A stretch of 64,000 nt of DNA from Streptomyces sp. ML-6 (lineage in GTDB: Bacteria; Actinomycetota; Actinomycetes; Streptomycetales; Streptomycetaceae). Position numbers and translations under genes: made by a program. Location of the stretch: positions 7,096,501 to 7,160,500 of the forward strand of contig NZ_JAOTIK010000001.1 of assembly GCF_030116705.1 (NCBI RefSeq), read 5' to 3'. Under the pieces are notes generated by a model, which saw only the letters and a program-made list of their open reading frames with translations, did not search any database and was not told the DNA's origin. Shown piece by piece: positions 38,801 to 46,003 of the stretch. Each line of letters starts with the position of its first letter. The first letter of the stretch is position 1.

Positions 38801-39317
38801 CGACGAGCTGGCCCGTAATGCACGGTCCAACGATGTCAAATCGATCCAGGGTCTGCTGCGACCTCACGATTGGTACGACTACCTGGGCGGTCGGGACATG
38901 GGGAAGGACTCGGTGGCGGCCTTGGCCATGTGGAGCGCCAAGGTCTGCCCCAAGGTATGCGAATGGGACCACAAGCCGAAACTGGATAAAAAGTTCAAAC
39001 TTTCCAAGAACGGCTATTTCACCGACGTCCCGGGCACTGACTACCAGGTCTTCTACGATATGTGGTCGAACGTCCACTATGGATATGTCGGCCGGGCCGC
39101 CGGTATCGACTCCAAGGCTCTCATCGAAGGGGCCTCCATCTCTGATCCGATCCTCGTTGGCGAAGATGACCAGGGTGACCACATGACGATGCAGGCAGGA
39201 GTCGACCTCTTCGATCAGTATGGCCTTGGATTGACCCGTCAACAGTTCCGCACCTCCATCGTCGACCTGGTGGGGAAGATGCATGAAAAGGGGACGAACC
39301 AGGTGAAGAAAAAGTAA
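32883..39317 (+). CDS. RHS-repeat polymorphic toxin with C-terminal toxin-44-like domain
   Basis: 2144 residues, GTG 32883 with GGAGA seven bases upstream. N-terminal signal/membrane segment (GALIVALSVLPQAVIPSG), then a Lys/Ala-rich spacer. A SpvB/TcdB-like shell begins near 290 (FTWNYPLRVPPATAGPSPNL), followed by long YD/RHS repeats (about 950-1750). The RHS core ends with AREYDPTTGRFLSVDPV and NGYAYANNTPVTKSDPSG near residues 1840-1877. The last about 268 residues differ and form the toxin. MWSAKVCPKVCEWDHKPKLD (about 2010-2030), and WSNVHYGYVGRAAGI further on, match the pattern of bacterial toxin 44, a predicted RNase of contact-dependent systems. The chain ends in a Lys-rich tail. A strong terminator follows. 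Confidence 0.88.
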   Translation: MSSPPFRKRLPGAVIRRWLGRGALIVALSVLPQAVIPSGYDFTAQAQTATARKQLEDRPKAKIDKVGRLKPGTSKAPKDKAASASRKTRARLNSAAWPEAGKATAKVPATSTGTAITVGGLDVDLAQAPTAPAAKSAKTKAETTGPAEEVALRVHSQAAAKKAGVNGILLTIDPSGRAAGDTDRLRVSLDYSTFNDVYGGNFGPRLRLVTLPACALTTPEKESCRTQRPVAGASNDTGSQTLTGTVSARALAAGSPVLLAAAADSSGGGGDFASTPLSPTATWEAGGNTGDFTWNYPLRVPPATAGPSPNLSISYNSASVDGRTAGENNQTSVIGEGFSITESYIERKYASCKDDGHSGKGDLCWKYANATLVLNGKAVELVNACTDKAACDTAALSQASGGTWKLKNEDGTRVEHLTGATDNGDDNTEYWKVTDASGTQYFFGKDRMPGWSDKGTTSTADDDPVTNSVWTAPVFGDDSGEPCYKSTGFADSSCNQAWRWNLDYVVDTHGNASTYWYGKETNYYSKNADTTVNGTGYTRGGYLNRIDFGLRSDLIYTKPAAQQVRFTYAERCVTSGGCSSLTKDTKANWPDVPFDMICAANTKCTTQIGPSFFTRKRLTDITTSVWTGTGTTHRDVDTWHLAQDFPDTGDASSASLWLKSIQNTGKANTTTAAMPPVTFGGMQLSNHVEGSGPDTLRYIKWRVRTIKSETGSTLTVNYSDPDCIWGTNVPKDVDKNTRRCFPVKWSQSGAEPVTDWFHKYVVTSVLQDDPYGHGDTGETYYDYQGGAGWAYADDEGLTKPSNRTWSQWRGYGKVVQTSGDSEGPRSKKLTLYMRGLNGEKELDGTARVEKVTDSTGTAIDDSRQYAGFVRETIAYNGTEEVSGTINTPWSHKTGNHSYDWGTTDAWIVQPGEVSTRTTTPGGSRTVRQKSTYDTTYGLPLTLDDSGDTSKSGDETCTRKTYVRNTSAWLVSLTSRVETYSVPCASTPSVPKDVVSDVTTAYDQQAVGVAPLKGDPTASYRVASYSDADKKPVYQQVSRSTYDKLGRPSTATNALDRTTRTTYVPDDAGYGPLTSRTTTDPKLYTTTDTVDPAWGVTTKSTDANANVTEWDLDALGRLRSVWKPDRSRGLNDAASIIYTYSVNNNKETWIRTDALKADGKTYNSSYEIFDGMLRSRQKQTPAPNGGRVISETLYDDRGLAYLTNEQVHDNNEPSGVLANTFPGSVPASTETVFDAAGRATASVFRVYNQEKWRTKTDEQGDRTAVTAAVGGTGTLTLTDVKGRVTERREYNGPVPSGSDYTRTLFTYTPGGQISKMTGPDDAVWSYGYDVRGRQEYAIDPDKGRTDTTYNDADQPVTVTTTLNGVSRTLITDYDELGRKTGTWDGVKDSAHQLTKFTFDSLAKGQPSASIRYVGGTAGKIYSQTVTGYDALGRAKGTKTVIAASDPLVVAGAPQTFTQTTAYNIDGTVQSASMPALADLPAETVNNSYNSLGLLTGTDGITDYIQDIGYSSYGDIEETRLGTSTGAKQLQVLNRYEDGTRRLSNTHTVDQTNAGYTSDVDYAYDSSGNVLSVTDKANGTDTQCFAYDGYRRLTEAWTPQSDRCADTRSANLLGGPAPYWTSWTYASGGLRKTQTEHKVSGDTQTSYSYPPVNASGTGQPHTLTSYTVNGGTERALSYDEHGNTTKRYGPTGSAQSLAWDIEGKLTRLTEEAKTTDYLYDANGELLIRRNQGETVLYLAGQELHYNSATKKFTAERYYAAGSVTAVRTEAGLHWMIDDHHGTASMAVDAVTQSITRSYTKPFGETRGTASSAWPDDKGFLGKATDVSTGLVHVGAREYDPTTGRFLSVDPVIAPEDHESLNGYAYANNTPVTKSDPSGERPITACERGCSDGKGGSYRDYLEMGPNGTWAYHSTQTYTLPAPFAGFSGASGILTITVKNDGGKVSQKITYKKGPEPKPELKKGEDLFAQIESYMYDELARNARSNDVKSIQGLLRPHDWYDYLGGRDMGKDSVAALAMWSAKVCPKVCEWDHKPKLDKKFKLSKNGYFTDVPGTDYQVFYDMWSNVHYGYVGRAAGIDSKALIEGASISDPILVGEDDQGDHMTMQAGVDLFDQYGLGLTRQQFRTSIVDLVGKMHEKGTNQVKKK

Positions 39318-39323
39318 TGAAAT

Positions 39324-39358
39324 GCCTGCCCGGCCCGTTTGTCACGGGTCGGGCAGGT
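39324..39358 (+). terminator. Strong stem-loop after the RHS gene
   Basis: GCCTGCCCGGCCCGT (39324-39338) pairs with ACGGGTCGGGCAGGT (39344-39358) around TTGTC; 15 pairs with two G-T pairs. It lies 7 bp after the RHS stop and separates the toxin from the small gene behind it, so that gene needs its own promoter. Confidence 0.8.
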
Positions 39359-39446
39359 GCCGCCGGTCAGGGTGCTTTTACTGGGCGGTAAAGTGGCGAT
39401 TATGCGGCTGAGGATTTTTCCGGAGTCAAGAATCTTGGGGGAATTT

Positions 39447-39809
39447 ATGGGCGGGCGACGGCTTTACGGATGTCTTGGGGCGGCAGTGGGGCTCGGTCTC
39501 GCGGTATTTGCTGCAATGCTTCTCGGTAGAGCGTTGAGTGCGTGCGACGCAGGCGTCAACAATACGGCGAACAGTACTTTTCTCCTCTTCCTTTTCATTC
39601 CGTGCCTCTGGGGCCTTCTGGTCTTGAGTTGGGTAGTGGTGGGAGTTTTTCTGGGGAAACGACCACTCTTCCATGTTGTTGCCCTCATAGTGATACTCTT
39701 TGTCCTGTGCTGGTGTGCTGTCTCCCTTTTCTGGAGCGGTGCCACGTACGAATGTCCCAGCGGTGTGCCCTCGTGGTGGCCGGCCTTCCTCCCCGCTCCC
39801 GGGTTCTGA
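39447..39809 (+). CDS. Small membrane protein in immunity-gene position
   Basis: 120 residues from ATG 39447, which has GGGGGA five bases upstream; an in-frame ATG at 39402 is an alternative. Hydrophobic segments CLGAAVGLGLAVFAAMLLG, FLLFLFIPCLWGLLVLSWVV and HVVALIVILFVLCWCAVSLF give three transmembrane helices, with a Cys/Pro-rich end. The base composition is less G+C-rich than the core genome. It directly follows the toxin gene, where RHS immunity genes stand. A membrane immunity protein for a predicted RNase toxin would be unusual, so it might instead block entry. No family recognised. Confidence 0.5.
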   Translation: MGGRRLYGCLGAAVGLGLAVFAAMLLGRALSACDAGVNNTANSTFLLFLFIPCLWGLLVLSWVVVGVFLGKRPLFHVVALIVILFVLCWCAVSLFWSGATYECPSGVPSWWPAFLPAPGF

Positions 39810-39821
39810 GCTTGTTCTTTA

Positions 39822-40378
39822 TGGTCTGACCCGGTCGCGTTCGGCGATGGTCTCGGACCGCCTGACCGTTTTGCCCACGTCGTAGCGGGTGGCGGGACGA
39901 CGGTTCTTCGAGCCAAGAGGCCTGCCGGGGCCGGGCCGGTTGGGTTTGGGTGCACGGGCCGGGCGGGGCAGGTTCGGGCGGGGGTTCCTGAACCCCCGGC
40001 GGACCCGGGCGGGGGTGAGCCGGCCTGGCTCGGCCGGCTTCTCCCAGGGGCGGCGGAGGTCAGCGGCACCGGGACGGGCTTGCGCATCACGCGGTCCGTG
40101 CGCATCCGCCCCAGCACCTCCACCGGCAGTCCTTCCAACAGGTAGGCCATGCGCGGGGCGTCGTAGCCGGCATCGAAGACGACCAGGATGTCGCGGTCAC
40201 CCGCCCGCCAACGGCCCATGCCGATGAGGTCCTCGACCACCTGGCGGACCTGGGCAGCGGTGACCTCGGCGACATCGTCGGTCGGCCCCAGCCGCAGCGC
40301 GTCCAGGATCTGGCACCACGAGGTCCGGCCCGACTCCAACGCAGCGACGAACGAGTAGGGCCAGCCGGGCACGGGCCC
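39822..40378 (-). pseudogene. IS701/DDE-type transposase fragment with internal deletion
   Basis: Starting at the IS4 edge the frame reads PGWPYSFVAALESGRTSWCQ, LRLGPTDDVAEVTAAQVRQV, LVVFDAGYDAPRMAYLLEGL (a DDE Asp block) and LGRMRTDRVMRKPVPVP. After that it shifts frame and rejoins much further on with DLRRPWEKPAEPGRLTPARV, RPGPGRPLGSKNRRPATRYD and VGKTVRRSETIAERD. Both pieces belong to one transposase type common in Streptomyces; the middle is deleted. The N-terminus was lost at the IS4 insertion. Confidence 0.7.
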
Positions 40379-40381
40379 TCC

Positions 40382-42178
40382 CCCAAGGCCGGGTAGTTAA
40401 CGTTTTCGCAGGTCACGCAAGGGGTGTTGGGGTCCATGCAGTGGCGGCGTAGAGGCCGGGGCCAAGTTTGTGGATGAGGCCGGTCTCGGCCCATCTGGAG
40501 AGCTGCCGATACATGGTCTCCATGGTGATGTCGCCGAAGTGGGAAGCGATGTCACGGGGGCGCCAGAGGCGGGTGGGGTTTTCCTCGAGCAGGCCCAGGA
40601 TCCGGTGACGTCGGCGCTCGGCGAGGGCTGTGTGCCGGTCGTCGCGGGAGATGGCGGGGAGTTGAGGGTGCGGTTCGCGAGGTTCGAGGACGCTGATGTC
40701 GAGACCGGTGATCGTGCGGCTGGTGTCGGGCCTGCCGTCGTCATGGCGGGTGCTGTAACGGGACATCGGTGACTTGACCTTGCGGGTGCTGACGCGCTGC
40801 CGTCGGGGCGGCAGGAGACGGGCCAGGATCCGGTGCCCGATCAGCCCGACGCGGCCGACATCGGCGGGGTCGGTGATGACGGCGGCGGCCTGGACGACCT
40901 GGTCGCGGGCGGTCTGGAGCGCGATGGTGAAGCAGCAGCGGTCCGGATCGGTGCCGGGCAGCGACTCGGCGGCCTCGACCATCATGGTGCGCAGGGCCTG
41001 GTAGAGGGTGAGAAGGGCCCACATCTCCTGTTCGACGCCGGCCGGGTCGCCCGAGCGCAGGACGCGCCCGTTCGTGATCGTGTGGCGGAGCGCGTAGTAC
41101 GCAGATTCGTGTTCCCACCGCTGGTGGTAGAGGCCCACCAGCGCGGCCGCCGGGTATCGGCGGGCGTCGGTCAGAGTGGTGACCAGCCTGTAGGAGCCGG
41201 TGAAAACGGTGCCGTCCGCGCAGGTCACCGTGATGTTCGCGTCGATCACACGTACCTTCACGGCGGCGATCACCGACAGGTATGAGCCGTCGGCGAGACG
41301 TGTCAGGACGGGGGTACGCCGGTTGCTGCGGAGTCGGCCCAGGAACTGGGCGCGGGTCGCGGTGACGGAAGCGAGGAAGTCGTTGCCGTCGAAGCCCTTG
41401 TCCCACAGGACGAGCATGTCCGGCCGCAGCAGATGCAGCAGGCGCGAGGCATAGCTGGTCTCGCCCTCGGCGGTGGGTCCGAACACTGCGCCGATCAGGG
41501 CCCGTGTCCCGGTCTCGACCAGCGTCATCAACTCCAGTGTGGGATAGCCGTGATGGGAGGTTCGCCCCAGCCAGGCCCTGTTTCGCCCGGAGTCGGGGAC
41601 CTTCTGCGAACTGCAGCCGTCGAATGACACAGTCCGGTACGGCCCGAACCGCACACCGGGTGTCGTCGGCCGTGCCAGAGGCCCCGCGAGAACCTCGAAT
41701 AACGCCCGCACCGGCGCACTGCCCAGTCGTCGGCGCAGATCACGCAGGGCCTTCGGCGTGGGGGAGGCCACCGGCACTTCGGCCAGCCCGGCCGTCAGCT
41801 TGTCCCAGACCAGCCGGTAGCCGACTTCAGGGAACAGACACATCGCGAGCAGGAAGTAGATCCCGACCCGCGAAGGAAGATCGCGCAGTCGTCTCTGCAC
41901 CGAGCGGGTCTCCGCCAGGACCGCGTCGATGAGCTCGAACGGCACGACGGGCGTCAACTCGCCCAGACGCCCGGGCGCGAACCGGCCCGCGGCCACTGTG
42001 ACCGTACGGGTGATGGCCATCACCGAGGCCGGCAGGACATGATGAAACGGCAACGGAGCTCCTCGAGTACAAGCTGTCTTGGACGACTGCCTGTACCAAC
42101 GAGCTCCGTTGCTCTTGCGTCGGAAATCTTTCAACTGGCGCGCATGACCTGCGAAAACGTTAACTACCCGGCCTTGGG
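40382..42178 (-). mobile_element. IS4-family insertion sequence, copy B (1797 bp, inverted)
   Basis: Same length, same 34-bp ends and the same encoded protein as copy A, in opposite orientation 14.6 kb away. Left flank is an IS701-type transposase fragment, right flank an unrelated truncated coding sequence, so again the two sides do not match. With copy A it brackets an 18.2-kb unit holding the LamG/RHS/immunity genes. Confidence 0.85.
40413..42053 (-). CDS. IS4-family transposase, copy B
   Basis: 546 residues, same protein as copy A (start TTG 42053). All three catalytic blocks are intact: SFDGCSSQKVPDS, WDKGFDGNDF, YHQRWEHESAYY. The fold-back arms protecting the start lie at 42050-42061 and 42101-42112. 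Lack of divergence between copies means recent transposition or gene conversion. Confidence 0.9.
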   Translation of the reverse strand: MPFHHVLPASVMAITRTVTVAAGRFAPGRLGELTPVVPFELIDAVLAETRSVQRRLRDLPSRVGIYFLLAMCLFPEVGYRLVWDKLTAGLAEVPVASPTPKALRDLRRRLGSAPVRALFEVLAGPLARPTTPGVRFGPYRTVSFDGCSSQKVPDSGRNRAWLGRTSHHGYPTLELMTLVETGTRALIGAVFGPTAEGETSYASRLLHLLRPDMLVLWDKGFDGNDFLASVTATRAQFLGRLRSNRRTPVLTRLADGSYLSVIAAVKVRVIDANITVTCADGTVFTGSYRLVTTLTDARRYPAAALVGLYHQRWEHESAYYALRHTITNGRVLRSGDPAGVEQEMWALLTLYQALRTMMVEAAESLPGTDPDRCCFTIALQTARDQVVQAAAVITDPADVGRVGLIGHRILARLLPPRRQRVSTRKVKSPMSRYSTRHDDGRPDTSRTITGLDISVLEPREPHPQLPAISRDDRHTALAERRRHRILGLLEENPTRLWRPRDIASHFGDITMETMYRQLSRWAETGLIHKLGPGLYAATAWTPTPLA

Positions 42179-42505
42179 GCAAGGCCCGTCCAACATCTCG
42201 AGGACCTGCTCGCCGGTGTTCCGACGCTGAGCGTGCAGTTCAGCTTCGGCGACGCCTTCATCCACCACCCGGTCGAGGTCAACCCGCTCAACCCGCCGCG
42301 CTGGATCATGCCCGCCGATCTGGCCAGCTTGCTCTGGGCGAGCAACGAGTTCCCCTTCACAGCATCCTGGCGCCCCAACCCCACCGCATTTACGGCCGCG
42401 CCGCCCATCTTCGCCGCCGCGGAACCGACCCCTCCCGCGCGTTCACAGCCAGCTGCTGGCCGCGAGTCTGGTACGGGTCGGATGGCACTTCACCCGTTGA
42501 GGTGA
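42179..42505 (+). pseudogene. C-terminal fragment of an unknown protein, cut by IS4 copy B
   Basis: An open frame from the IS edge to TGA 42503-42505 reads VQHLEDLLAGVPTLSVQFSF, FIHHPVEVNPLNPPRWIMPA, LASLLWASNEFPFTASWRPN and a Pro/Ala-rich tail. It looks like genuine protein sequence but I recognise no family. The start and N-terminal part are missing. Confidence 0.4.
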
Positions 42506-42577
42506 GTCCGGCTGAAACAGCTGGCGACGCCTGCATGATGGACTCGACACACTTCCATCGACGATTGTGAGGCGCGT

Positions 42578-44335
42578 ATGAAGGAGAACGTCAAGCTGGA
42601 CCAGGGAGAGTGGGAGCTGGGAGACCCACTCGGCGCTGGCGCCTTCGGCACCGTCTACGCCGCAAAGTCCGCGGATGGGGAACCTGCCGCCGTGAAACTG
42701 ATTCCCAGGAAACCCGGGTTCGATAGGGAGCAGCACTTCGCCAACCTGACCGATGTACGCAACATCGTTCCGATCATCGCTAGTGGCGAGCACGGGAACC
42801 AACATGTGCTCGTCATGCCGATGGCGGAGCGGTCGCTCCAGCAGTACCTCACGACCGCCAGAACACCGCTGCTGGAAGAGGCTCTCCAGATCCTCATAGA
42901 TGTGGCCGAGACTCTGACTGACCTCACCCCGAAGGAAGTGGTGCATCGGGACCTGAAGCCGGCGAACATCCTGCTCCTCAATGGACGCTGGTGTCTGGGC
43001 GACTTCGGAATCGCCCGCGACCTCACAGCAGCCACTGCCACCTCTACCTTCAGGGGCGTCGGGAGCCAGGCATACCAAGCGCCCGAGACCTGGGACTACG
43101 AACCACCCACGTCTGCTACGGACATCTACTCGTACGGCGTGATGGCCTACGAGCTGTTGGAGGGAGCGTGTCCGTACGAGGGTCCTGCCCGGCACAACTA
43201 CGCGGAGCAGCATCGACGGGGCGAATTTCCTCCATTGACCAAGGCACCCACGATTCTTGCCGGATTGGTTTCGGAGTGCCTCCTCACAGCAGCGCAGGAC
43301 CGGCCGACGGCCTCCGAGGTTCTTTCACGACTCAATCGCGCTGCCCATGGTCTCGTCGGAGGGTCCACCTCCAGGCAGGTCCCCGGTGTAGTTGCCGACT
43401 CGGGGCAGACGCACGTCGCCAGGCCAGCGGCCGCCCCGCTTGATCACAAGCAGCACCCCGGGGACGCGGCCAAGGCCGCCAGGTTCCTACGACTCCTGCC
43501 TCTCGACGGATTCTGGCTCCGCTGGCTTTCCGACGCGCAGACGATGTTCAAGGTGCCGCTCACCGTCAGCGACCCGGTGTGTGACGCCCAGCCCCTCTTG
43601 AAGAAGGACCGCCCCGACTACGTCGCCCTCGACCTCCGGGATCGTCACCGCGTGCTCGTCGAGACCCTCGATGCCCTCGCCGACGAGCTGAACGGCATGA
43701 CGGATATCTCTGACGAGGGGCCGGACGTCCTGGAGATCAACTATCCCGGCACCAGCGCCGACCGCAACGAACTCAACCGCACCGCATGCCGGGCCCGAGA
43801 CCAGTTCATCGCCGCGTACGACAACATGGTCAACCTGCTCAATACCAAGGGACTGCTCCCCTCCCCGCCCACGGACACCCTCGACATCTCTGTCGAGCTT
43901 CTTGGTGGACGGTGGTCCAATGGAGGGGTGATCACCGGACCATTCCCTCTGGTCGCCGCCTTGCCGAGCACAGACCCCACGGCCCCGTTCTACTTCGCCG
44001 TGCAGGCAGCCAGCCACAATAACCAAGGCCCCCAGATCGCCGCCGTCGGTGTCGAGCTGATCCAGCCCAACGGCGCCGCCGCGACCTACTTGTTCCCCGC
44101 ACGCGGTCCGCAGAGGCAATCCCAGTTGCCCTTCCAGCTTACGGCCCACGGCGTAGGGCACGCCTTGGCGAACGCGGCAGAAATCGCAACTTCCATCCGG
44201 ATCCTTGGCAGTGCAGGTGTCACAGCACGCCCCTTCGCCAAGACCGGAAGCGGCCAGGTGTTCCACGGAGCCGGGCGCCCTGTTGCCGACTTGAGCTCCT
44301 TCCTCGACGCGGCGCTGCCGCCTACGGCCTCCTGA
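42578..44335 (+). CDS. Cytosolic serine/threonine protein kinase with novel C-terminal domain
   Basis: 585 residues from ATG 42578. Residues 12-250 are a complete Hanks-type kinase: LGAGAFGTVYAAK (P-loop), AVKLI (ATP Lys), VHRDLKPANILLL (about 122-134), LGDFGIARDL (DFG at about 141) and SQAYQAPETWDYEPPTSATD (APE). There is no transmembrane helix, PASTA or NHL repeat, unlike housekeeping Pkn proteins. Residues about 290-585 have no motif I know (RFLRLLPLDGFWLRWLSDAQ; ISVELLGGRWSNGGVITGPF; AVQAASHNNQGPQIAAVGVE). Sitting alone among mobile elements, it may be a defence- or toxin-type kinase; that is inference. A strong terminator follows. Confidence 0.85.
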   Translation: MKENVKLDQGEWELGDPLGAGAFGTVYAAKSADGEPAAVKLIPRKPGFDREQHFANLTDVRNIVPIIASGEHGNQHVLVMPMAERSLQQYLTTARTPLLEEALQILIDVAETLTDLTPKEVVHRDLKPANILLLNGRWCLGDFGIARDLTAATATSTFRGVGSQAYQAPETWDYEPPTSATDIYSYGVMAYELLEGACPYEGPARHNYAEQHRRGEFPPLTKAPTILAGLVSECLLTAAQDRPTASEVLSRLNRAAHGLVGGSTSRQVPGVVADSGQTHVARPAAAPLDHKQHPGDAAKAARFLRLLPLDGFWLRWLSDAQTMFKVPLTVSDPVCDAQPLLKKDRPDYVALDLRDRHRVLVETLDALADELNGMTDISDEGPDVLEINYPGTSADRNELNRTACRARDQFIAAYDNMVNLLNTKGLLPSPPTDTLDISVELLGGRWSNGGVITGPFPLVAALPSTDPTAPFYFAVQAASHNNQGPQIAAVGVELIQPNGAAATYLFPARGPQRQSQLPFQLTAHGVGHALANAAEIATSIRILGSAGVTARPFAKTGSGQVFHGAGRPVADLSSFLDAALPPTAS

Positions 44336-44400
44336 CTCACACGAGGGCATCGGTCAGGAGCACTGAGCGCCTCCGTCCGCACCACTCGGAGCGCACCGAG

Positions 44401-44431
44401 GCCTTGGGAACCGCGTCTCGGTTCCCAAGGC
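44401..44431 (+). terminator. Perfect 12-bp terminator stem after the kinase gene
   Basis: GCCTTGGGAACC (44401-44412), loop GCGTCTC, GGTTCCCAAGGC (44420-44431). It lies 65 bp past the kinase stop and has no T-tract. Confidence 0.8.
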
Positions 44432-44583
44432 CTTCAAGGAGGGTGCTCGTGGATCAGTTGGCGTCGTCGCGTCGGTGCCGTCCTGCGCTGAAGACGGGCT
44501 CACCGCCGTCCGCTGTCTTGCGGCGCCTAGGTCGTGTCCGATGGGTCGCGTGACGCTCCCGCTGGGCACTCGTTCCGTGGGAC

Positions 44584-45465
44584 ATGGGGCGGGGAGATCT
44601 TTCGGATGAAGAGTGGGCTCGGCTGGAGCCGCACTTGCCGGTGAATCGCGGGCGGGGTGGACGCTGGCAATCCCACCGCCGTGTGATCAACGGGATTCTG
44701 TTCCGGCAGCGGACCGGCCTCCCCTGGCGGGACCTTCCTCCCTGCTTCGGTAGCTGGAAGACGGTCCACGATCGTCATCGCAGGTGGTCGGCGGACGGCA
44801 CGTGGGAGAGGATCCTGCGGGCCGTCCAGGCCGACGCCGATGCCGAGGGCCGGATCGATTGGAGCATGGTCAGCGTCGATTCCACGACCTGCCGCGCTCA
44901 TCAGCACGCGGCCGGCGCCTCCACTCGTGCCCCGAAGATTCCGGGTCGGCGCAGAAACCCGGCGCGTCACCGTCCCGATGAGGCCCTGGGACGCTCGCGA
45001 GGCGGGCTCACGAGCAAGATCCACCTTGCTGGGGAAGGTGGGTGTCGCCCGCTCGGGTTTGTCATCACGCCCGGTCAGTGGGGGGACGCACCGCAGATGA
45101 TTCCCGTCCTGGAAGAGATCCGTGTGCCCCGGCAGGCTGGTGGACGACCGCGCACTCGGCCCGACCATGTCGGGGGAGACAAGGCGTACTCATCACGCCG
45201 TAATCGGCGTCACCTGCGCAGACGCCAGATCAAGCACACGATCCCCGAGCCGAGAGACCAGCGGGCTAACCGCCGGCGCCGCGGCAGCCAAGGAGGCCGG
45301 CCCACGGGCTTCGACAAGACGATCTACCGCCGACGCAACGAGGTCGAGCGGACCATCAACCGGCTCAAGAACTTCCGCGCCGTCGCCACGCGTTTCGACA
45401 AACGGGCGTACATCTTCCACGGGACGGTCACCGTGGCCGCGATCCGCCTATGGCTCCGTCCGTAG
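44584..45465 (+). CDS. IS5-family transposase (single frame)
   Basis: 293 residues. N-terminal domain DLSDEEWARLEPHLPVNRGR, then the DDE core: MVSVDSTTCRAHQHAAGAS, VGGDKAYSSRRNRRHLRRRQ and YRRRNEVERTINRLKNFRAV. All catalytic residues are present in one frame. A likely left end (GGTCGTGTCCGATGG, about 44530) is visible about 50 bp upstream. No matching right inverted repeat follows the stop; coding debris from the minus strand abuts it. The element may be truncated at its right end. Confidence 0.85.
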   Translation: MGRGDLSDEEWARLEPHLPVNRGRGGRWQSHRRVINGILFRQRTGLPWRDLPPCFGSWKTVHDRHRRWSADGTWERILRAVQADADAEGRIDWSMVSVDSTTCRAHQHAAGASTRAPKIPGRRRNPARHRPDEALGRSRGGLTSKIHLAGEGGCRPLGFVITPGQWGDAPQMIPVLEEIRVPRQAGGRPRTRPDHVGGDKAYSSRRNRRHLRRRQIKHTIPEPRDQRANRRRRGSQGGRPTGFDKTIYRRRNEVERTINRLKNFRAVATRFDKRAYIFHGTVTVAAIRLWLRP

Positions 45466-45574
45466 TGAAACGCCCCGTTGAGAGGTCCTTGGCACCTGGG
45501 TAGTGGTGGCGCAGTTCGCTGAGCACGCGCTCGTCGACAGCCCTGATGTCCCAAGATGAGCTGTCGAACTCGGT

Positions 45575-45994
45575 CTACCAGGGTGAGCGGGGGTCGCGGC
45601 GTGCTTCTGGGGTCTGCTCGGGCAGAGCCGTGTTTTGGTCGGTGCGCAGCAGCATGCCCGGGTCGGGTTCGAAGTCCTCATTGGGCGGTGCCGGCTGGTG
45701 GAAACGCTCGGTGCGCGGAATGGTGACTTCCACCAGCCGGCCCTCCTGGAACATCCATAGCCCGAGGCAGTCGTCGTCCTGGTCGCGAAGCAGAACCTGA
45801 ACCGTGTGCGGATGTGGCCACGGCAGCGACTCCAGGTGCCTAACCTCGAAGTTTCGTGACGGTCCGTCGGTTTGCCGGGCGGGCCGTTTCGACTGTTCGG
45901 GCTGGTGGCGGGCAGGCTGACGGCCCGGCTCTCGCGTCGGGTGGGCGCCGGGTTCCACGGCTCCGGCGGGGGCTGTCTCGTCGGGGTAGGACAT
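45575..45994 (-). CDS. Hypothetical protein, possibly truncated by the IS5 element
   Basis: 139 residues: a Pro/Arg/Gln-rich disordered start (about 45 residues), then a compact part LESLPWPHPHTVQVLLRDQD, DCLGLWMFQEGRLVEVTIPR and a Pro-rich tail ending RRDPRSPW before TAG. In the same frame past the TAG the sequence continues as SSWDIRAVDERVLSELRHHY PGAKDLSTGRF up to the IS5 transposase, and this looks like real protein. The gene may therefore have lost its C-terminus through a nonsense change and the IS insertion. Family unknown. Confidence 0.4.
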   Translation of the reverse strand: MSYPDETAPAGAVEPGAHPTREPGRQPARHQPEQSKRPARQTDGPSRNFEVRHLESLPWPHPHTVQVLLRDQDDDCLGLWMFQEGRLVEVTIPRTERFHQPAPPNEDFEPDPGMLLRTDQNTALPEQTPEARRDPRSPW

Positions 45995-46003
45995 CGTTGC
46001 TGG

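Noticed and set aside
23990..42178. Simple composite transposon with outer direct repeats
   Set aside because: The outer flanks (GGGCCTTGC and GCAAGGCCC) are inverted, not direct, copies, so no normal target duplication.
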